A stretch of DNA of 10,362 bases from Gemmatimonadota bacterium (GTDB taxonomy: Bacteria > Gemmatimonadota > Gemmatimonadetes > Gemmatimonadales > GWC2-71-9): NCBI GenBank assembly GCA_024640185.1, contig JAHEFN010000057.1:1-10362 (forward strand). The letters run 5' to 3'. Every line of letters starts with the position of its first letter. Within the stretch, counting starts at the first letter, position 1. Below, piece after piece: positions 7,528 through 10,362 of this stretch. The notes beneath the pieces were generated by a model. That model worked only from the letters and a program-made list of their open reading frames with translations, did not search any database and was not told the origin of the DNA. Made by a program: the position numbers and the translations under genes.

Positions 7528-7534
7528 GGTTACA
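7503..7534. promoter_or_regulatory. 13-bp perfect inverted repeat, candidate operator
   Basis: The left arm TGTAACCATCATA (7503-7515) and the right arm TATGATGGTTACA (7522-7534) are exact reverse complements around a 6-nt spacer (AGATGC). The element is 21/32 A+T in very GC-rich surroundings. It covers the predicted -10 box and spacer, and its last base is the A of the CGNR-gene ATG. The long perfect symmetry and position suggest a binding site for a dimeric repressor, possibly the adjacent CGNR protein. If transcribed it could instead form an RNA hairpin, but it has no T-tract. Confidence 0.7.
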
Positions 7535-8007
7535 TGCTCCCGCCAAATGGAGGTATTCCAAGCCTCGACTTTGTCCACACCGGTGACCCCGACGAGGAGG
7601 AACTCTCCACGTCGGGCCGACATGCGGTCCGCCGGTTCCGGGAACTCCTCACCAGAATCCTGACCGACGAGGCCCGCGGACAGGGTGCCACCGAGGCCGA
7701 CCTCGAGGCCTTCGATCGGGTCCTCTCACGTGCCGCTGCCGACCGCGGTCTCGTCCCCACTGTCCGCGGCTACGGCTGGGGGTGGCGTCGCGATCCGGGG
7801 CCGGTCACCAGGCATCTCTTCGCGCCGGCGTGGTCGGCGGCGTTGCTTCTCGCCAGCGACGACCGGCACCGACTGAAGTGCTGTGATGGCTGTGGGCGGC
7901 TCTTCATCGACCGCTCGAGAAATCGCTCCCGGCGATGGTGCGACATGGAGCGCTGCGGCAACCAGGCGAAGGTGCGAAGGCACCGAGCCCGAACCCTCCA
8001 CACTTAG
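7534..8007 (+). CDS. CGNR zinc-finger protein (ABATE/CGNR family), putative transcription regulator
   Basis: Members of this family pair an N-terminal ABATE-like domain with a C-terminal zinc finger and are thought to be stress-related regulators; direct functional data are scarce. The product has 157 residues, somewhat shorter than the usual 170-200. The N-terminus contains PSLDFVHT, equivalent to the family's LDFVNT motif, which supports the start at ATG 7534. The C-terminal finger has likely ligands Cys117, Cys120, Cys136 and Cys141 in CDGCGRLFIDRSRNRS, RRWC and CGNQAKVRRHRAR. The naming motif CGNR reads CGNQ here. The last 20 residues are strongly basic, suited to nucleic-acid contact. 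No ribosome-binding site is visible and a perfect palindrome abuts the start codon, so leaderless expression and autoregulation are inferred. The next gene starts 9 nt after its stop. Confidence 0.85.
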   Translation: MLPPNGGIPSLDFVHTGDPDEEELSTSGRHAVRRFRELLTRILTDEARGQGATEADLEAFDRVLSRAAADRGLVPTVRGYGWGWRRDPGPVTRHLFAPAWSAALLLASDDRHRLKCCDGCGRLFIDRSRNRSRRWCDMERCGNQAKVRRHRARTLHT

Positions 8008-8016
8008 GTTTGGTCC

Positions 8017-8397
8017 ATGTACCGACTGCTCGTCCTCACCACCCTCATGCTCGCCTGCGGCGGCGCCGAGACACCCCCCCTCGCCGGCGAGTTCACGGCC
8101 GCGGTGCCGATGGCCGACCAGACACCGATCCCCTACCCGCCGGCCCTCTTCGCCGAAGGGGTCGAGGGAGAAGTGATGCTCTACCTGGTGGTCGATTCGA
8201 GCGGGGCGGTGGTGCGGGATTCCGTCCGGATCGCGTCGTCGAGTGGCCACCAGGATTTCGATGCCGCCGCGATCGTGGCCGCCCCGACCCTTCGATTCAC
8301 CCCGGCCCGCCGCGGTGACACCGCCGTCACGGCGGCGATCCAGGTCCCCATCCGCTTCATCCTCCCTGATTCGGTCAAGACGCCGGAGACACCGTGA
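8017..8397 (+). CDS. TonB C-terminal-domain protein, probable lipoprotein
   Basis: The 126-residue product starts with a short signal sequence, MYRLLVLTTLMLACGG. Cys14 is a likely lipidated residue, although the position -3 residue is Met where Leu, Val or Ile is usual. After a short linker, residues about 37-118 resemble the TonB C-terminal fold: PIPYPPALF, GVEGEVMLYLVVDSSGAV, a middle segment ending FDAAAIVAA, and LRFTPARRGDTAV followed by a final strand, QVPIRFIL. It lacks the membrane anchor plus proline-rich spacer of a true TonB, so it probably does not energise outer-membrane transport. Its role is unknown; a periplasmic or outer-membrane-attached domain is the cautious reading. The start is ATG 8017, 9 nt after the CGNR gene, with AGG at 8006-8008 as a weak ribosome-binding site. 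Its TGA overlaps the GTG of the next gene. Confidence 0.75.
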   Translation: MYRLLVLTTLMLACGGAETPPLAGEFTAAVPMADQTPIPYPPALFAEGVEGEVMLYLVVDSSGAVVRDSVRIASSSGHQDFDAAAIVAAPTLRFTPARRGDTAVTAAIQVPIRFILPDSVKTPETP

Positions 8398-9785
8398 GCG
8401 ACGTTCCGCACCCGACCCCCTATGACTCGGTCCTCGAGACGATCGGCTGGACCCCGCTGATTCGACTCGACCGGGTCACCGCCGGCCTCCGCACCCCCGT
8501 CTATGGCAAGGCCGAGTACGCCAATCCCGGCGGATCGGTGAAGGACCGGATCGGACTGGCCATCATCGAGGCGGCCGAGCGAGATGGCACGCTCAAGCCC
8601 GGAGGGGTCATCGTCGAGGGGACCAGTGGCAACACCGGGGTGGGGCTGGCGATCGCCGCGGTCCGCAGGGGATACCGCTGCATCTTCACGATGCCCGACA
8701 AGATGAGCCAGGAAAAGGTCCGGCTGCTGAGGGCCTTCGGTGCCGAGGTGGTGATCACCCCCACGGCGGTCCCGGCCGACCATCCCGAGAACTACGTGAT
8801 GAAGGCGAAGCAGATCACCCATGACACCCCCGGCGCGGTGCTCGCCAACCAGTTCTACAACCAGGTGAACCCGGAGGCGCACTACGCCACCACCGGCCCG
8901 GAGATCTGGCAGCAGACCGGCGGACGGGTCACCCATTTCATCGCCGGGGCCGGGACCGGGGGCACCGTGAGCGGGGTCGGCAAGTACCTCAAGGAGCAGA
9001 ACCCGGCCATCGTCGTCATCGCCGGCGACCCGGTCGGCTCGCTCTACACCGAGTACCACCGGACCCGGGAGATCCACGGCGACGGCGCCCCGTACAAGAT
9101 CGAGGGGATCGGCGGCGACAAGGCGCCAACAACCGTCTGGTGGGATCTCATCGACGAATTTCGGCAGGTGAGCGACAAGGATGGGATGACGATGGCCCGC
9201 CGGATGACCCGGGAAGAAGGGATCTTCGTGGGGGGGTCGGCCGGGGTGAACGTCCACCTGGCCGTCGAGCTCGCCCGAGAGATCGACGACCCCGAGGCCT
9301 GCGTCGTGACCATTCTCTGCGACACTGGTGAACGGTACCTCAGCAAGCTCTACAACGACGACTGGATGCAGGAGAACCAGTTGCTCGACACGCCGAAGCC
9401 CACCGTGGCGACCCTCTTGGCGCGCCGCGATGGCGCCGCGCCAGCGCTGGTCCAGCTCGCCCCGTCGGCCCAGGTGCGTCAGGCACTCAACCTGATGGCC
9501 ACCTGGGATGTCTCGCAGATCCCGGTGATCGACGGCGACCTCGCGGTCGGGACCCTGATCGAGGCGGCGCTGATGCAGCGGGCGATCGAGGAGCCCGGAC
9601 TGCTCGACCGGGCGGTCCGTGACGTCATGGATCCGCCGATGCCCGAGGTGGAGCCGGCCCTCCAGATCGAGCGGCTGGCCCCCTTGTTGACTCGCGAGTC
9701 ACCAGCGGCGCTGGTGCGTGACCATGGCGTGCTGATCGGGATTGTCTCCCGGTACGACCTGCTCCGGGTGATGATCGGGCGATGA
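8394..9785 (+). CDS. cbs: Cystathionine beta-synthase with C-terminal CBS domain pair
   Basis: This PLP enzyme condenses homocysteine with serine to cystathionine (transsulfuration) and can release H2S from cysteine. The 463-residue product has the catalytic fold at about 8-330 and two CBS domains at about 345-460. PLP is bound through Lys50 in NPGGSVKDRIG; TSGNTG (77-82) faces the substrate and the cofactor ring, and GAGTGGT (185-191) holds the phosphate. QFYNQVNPEAHYATTGPEI and TGERYLSKLYNDDWM are typical of CBS and favour it over plain cysteine synthase, which also lacks CBS domains. The EGIG block continues GDKAPTT, where many homologues have a D-F-I-P type sequence. No N-terminal haem domain is present. 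The start is GTG 8394, overlapping the previous stop (GTGA), with GGAG at 8385-8388. A serine- or O-acetylserine-specific bacterial CBS variant is possible. Confidence 0.92.
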   Translation: MSDVPHPTPYDSVLETIGWTPLIRLDRVTAGLRTPVYGKAEYANPGGSVKDRIGLAIIEAAERDGTLKPGGVIVEGTSGNTGVGLAIAAVRRGYRCIFTMPDKMSQEKVRLLRAFGAEVVITPTAVPADHPENYVMKAKQITHDTPGAVLANQFYNQVNPEAHYATTGPEIWQQTGGRVTHFIAGAGTGGTVSGVGKYLKEQNPAIVVIAGDPVGSLYTEYHRTREIHGDGAPYKIEGIGGDKAPTTVWWDLIDEFRQVSDKDGMTMARRMTREEGIFVGGSAGVNVHLAVELAREIDDPEACVVTILCDTGERYLSKLYNDDWMQENQLLDTPKPTVATLLARRDGAAPALVQLAPSAQVRQALNLMATWDVSQIPVIDGDLAVGTLIEAALMQRAIEEPGLLDRAVRDVMDPPMPEVEPALQIERLAPLLTRESPAALVRDHGVLIGIVSRYDLLRVMIGR

Positions 9786-10362
9786 ACCTCGTCGTGCTCA
9801 CTGGCGGCTCCTCCGCCGAACGCTCGGTCGCCCTGGCCTCCGCCACCCAGGTGGTGCATGCCCTCAGGGCCCGGGGCCACACGGTCACCGTGGCCGACAC
9901 CGCCAGCGGGATCCTCGACGACGACGCCGAGGCCGCGCTGCTGACCGCAGGGATCCGACCGGCACCCAGCGACCTGGCCGAGCTGGTTGCCCGTGAACAC
10001 GCGGTCCTCCTTGGTGGACTGCTCACCGAGCCCCGGCTCACCGAGGCCGACGCCGTCTTCCTCGCGCTCCATGGTGGCCGGGGCGAGGATGGCACCCTCC
10101 AACACCTCCTCGACGTGGCCGGCATCTGCTACACGGGGGCCGGCGCCCTCGCCTCGGCCCTGGCAATGGACAAGGACCTGGCCAAGCGGCTCTTCCGGGT
10201 GGCCGGGGTGCCGGTCGCCGAATGGCTGATGGTCTCTCCCAGCCGTGGGGTCGGCGCCGAGGTGACCCCCGAACGGGTCGAGGCGACCCTCGGCTGGCCG
10301 GTGGTGGTCAAGGCCTCCAAGCAGGGCTCCACCGTCGGCCTCTCGGTGGTGCGCGAACCGGC
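9782..10362 (+). CDS. ddl: D-alanine--D-alanine ligase, 3' partial
   Basis: This ATP-grasp enzyme joins two D-alanines to make the dipeptide end of the peptidoglycan precursor in the cytoplasm. The window contains the first 193 codons, about 55-60% of a normal 310-350-residue protein; the frame is open at the end. The N-terminal domain shows GGSSAERSVALASA, matching the family block with the substrate-binding glutamate (Glu13). ALHGGRGEDGTLQ and YTGAGALASALAMDK follow, the latter ending in the MDK signature. The ATP-grasp domain begins with VVVKASKQGSTVGLS, the family's lysine plus small-residue loop. The start ATG overlaps the stop of the CBS gene as ATGA, so it is probably co-transcribed. 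D-alanine--D-serine or D-lactate ligases share these motifs; the specificity-determining C-terminal part is not visible. Confidence 0.92.
   Translation, partial: MNLVVLTGGSSAERSVALASATQVVHALRARGHTVTVADTASGILDDDAEAALLTAGIRPAPSDLAELVAREHAVLLGGLLTEPRLTEADAVFLALHGGRGEDGTLQHLLDVAGICYTGAGALASALAMDKDLAKRLFRVAGVPVAEWLMVSPSRGVGAEVTPERVEATLGWPVVVKASKQGSTVGLSVVREP

Noticed and set aside
7503..7534. Palindrome as a CRISPR repeat, attachment site or transposon end
   Set aside because: There is a single copy, with no spacers, flanking direct repeats, tRNA, integrase or transposase nearby. Its promoter position fits an operator better.

Overview
The window is dense, high-GC bacterial coding DNA. All genes are on the + strand, and there is only one intergenic gap of any size (about 77 bases, 7457-7533). 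It holds most of a rotary V/A-type ATPase operon, followed by a second four-gene cluster headed by a CGNR-family regulator. The high GC, a Ddl-type peptidoglycan enzyme and a lipoprotein-like TonB C-terminal protein point to a Gram-negative, peptidoglycan-containing bacterium. Gemmatimonadota would fit, but that is my guess: no rRNA or other strong phylogenetic marker is present.

Region 1 (1-7456) encodes, in order, subunits I (5'-truncated by the window edge), K/c, E, C, F, A, B and D. From family knowledge this is the gene order of the Thermus V/A-ATPase operon, in which the small peripheral-stalk subunit G precedes I; that gene should therefore lie just upstream of the window. The E-C-F-A-B-D genes form an unbroken chain in which every start codon overlaps the preceding stop by four bases (ATGA), the usual sign of translational coupling. 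Products: membrane stator I, c-ring K, peripheral stalk E, connector C, central rotor F and D, catalytic A, non-catalytic B. Together they interconvert ATP hydrolysis or synthesis and transmembrane ion movement. The K subunit is a single two-helix hairpin carrying Gln and Glu-Thr residues that resemble a Na+ site.

Region 2 (7457-7533) holds a GC-rich hairpin that may terminate the ATPase transcript, then an AT-rich 13-bp perfect inverted repeat that overlaps a plausible promoter and ends on the A of the next start codon.

Region 3 (7534-10362) encodes a CGNR zinc-finger protein, a small TonB C-terminal-domain probable lipoprotein, a cystathionine beta-synthase with two CBS domains, and the first 193 residues of a D-alanine--D-alanine ligase. 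Spacings of 9 nt, a 4-nt overlap and a 4-nt overlap suggest one transcript. The most interesting feature is the regulatory architecture at 7499-7534: the palindrome sits on the likely promoter of a gene that appears to be leaderless, so autoregulation of the whole cluster is a testable idea. Most of the rest is recognisable housekeeping machinery, and I do not see a clearly new defence or mobile system.
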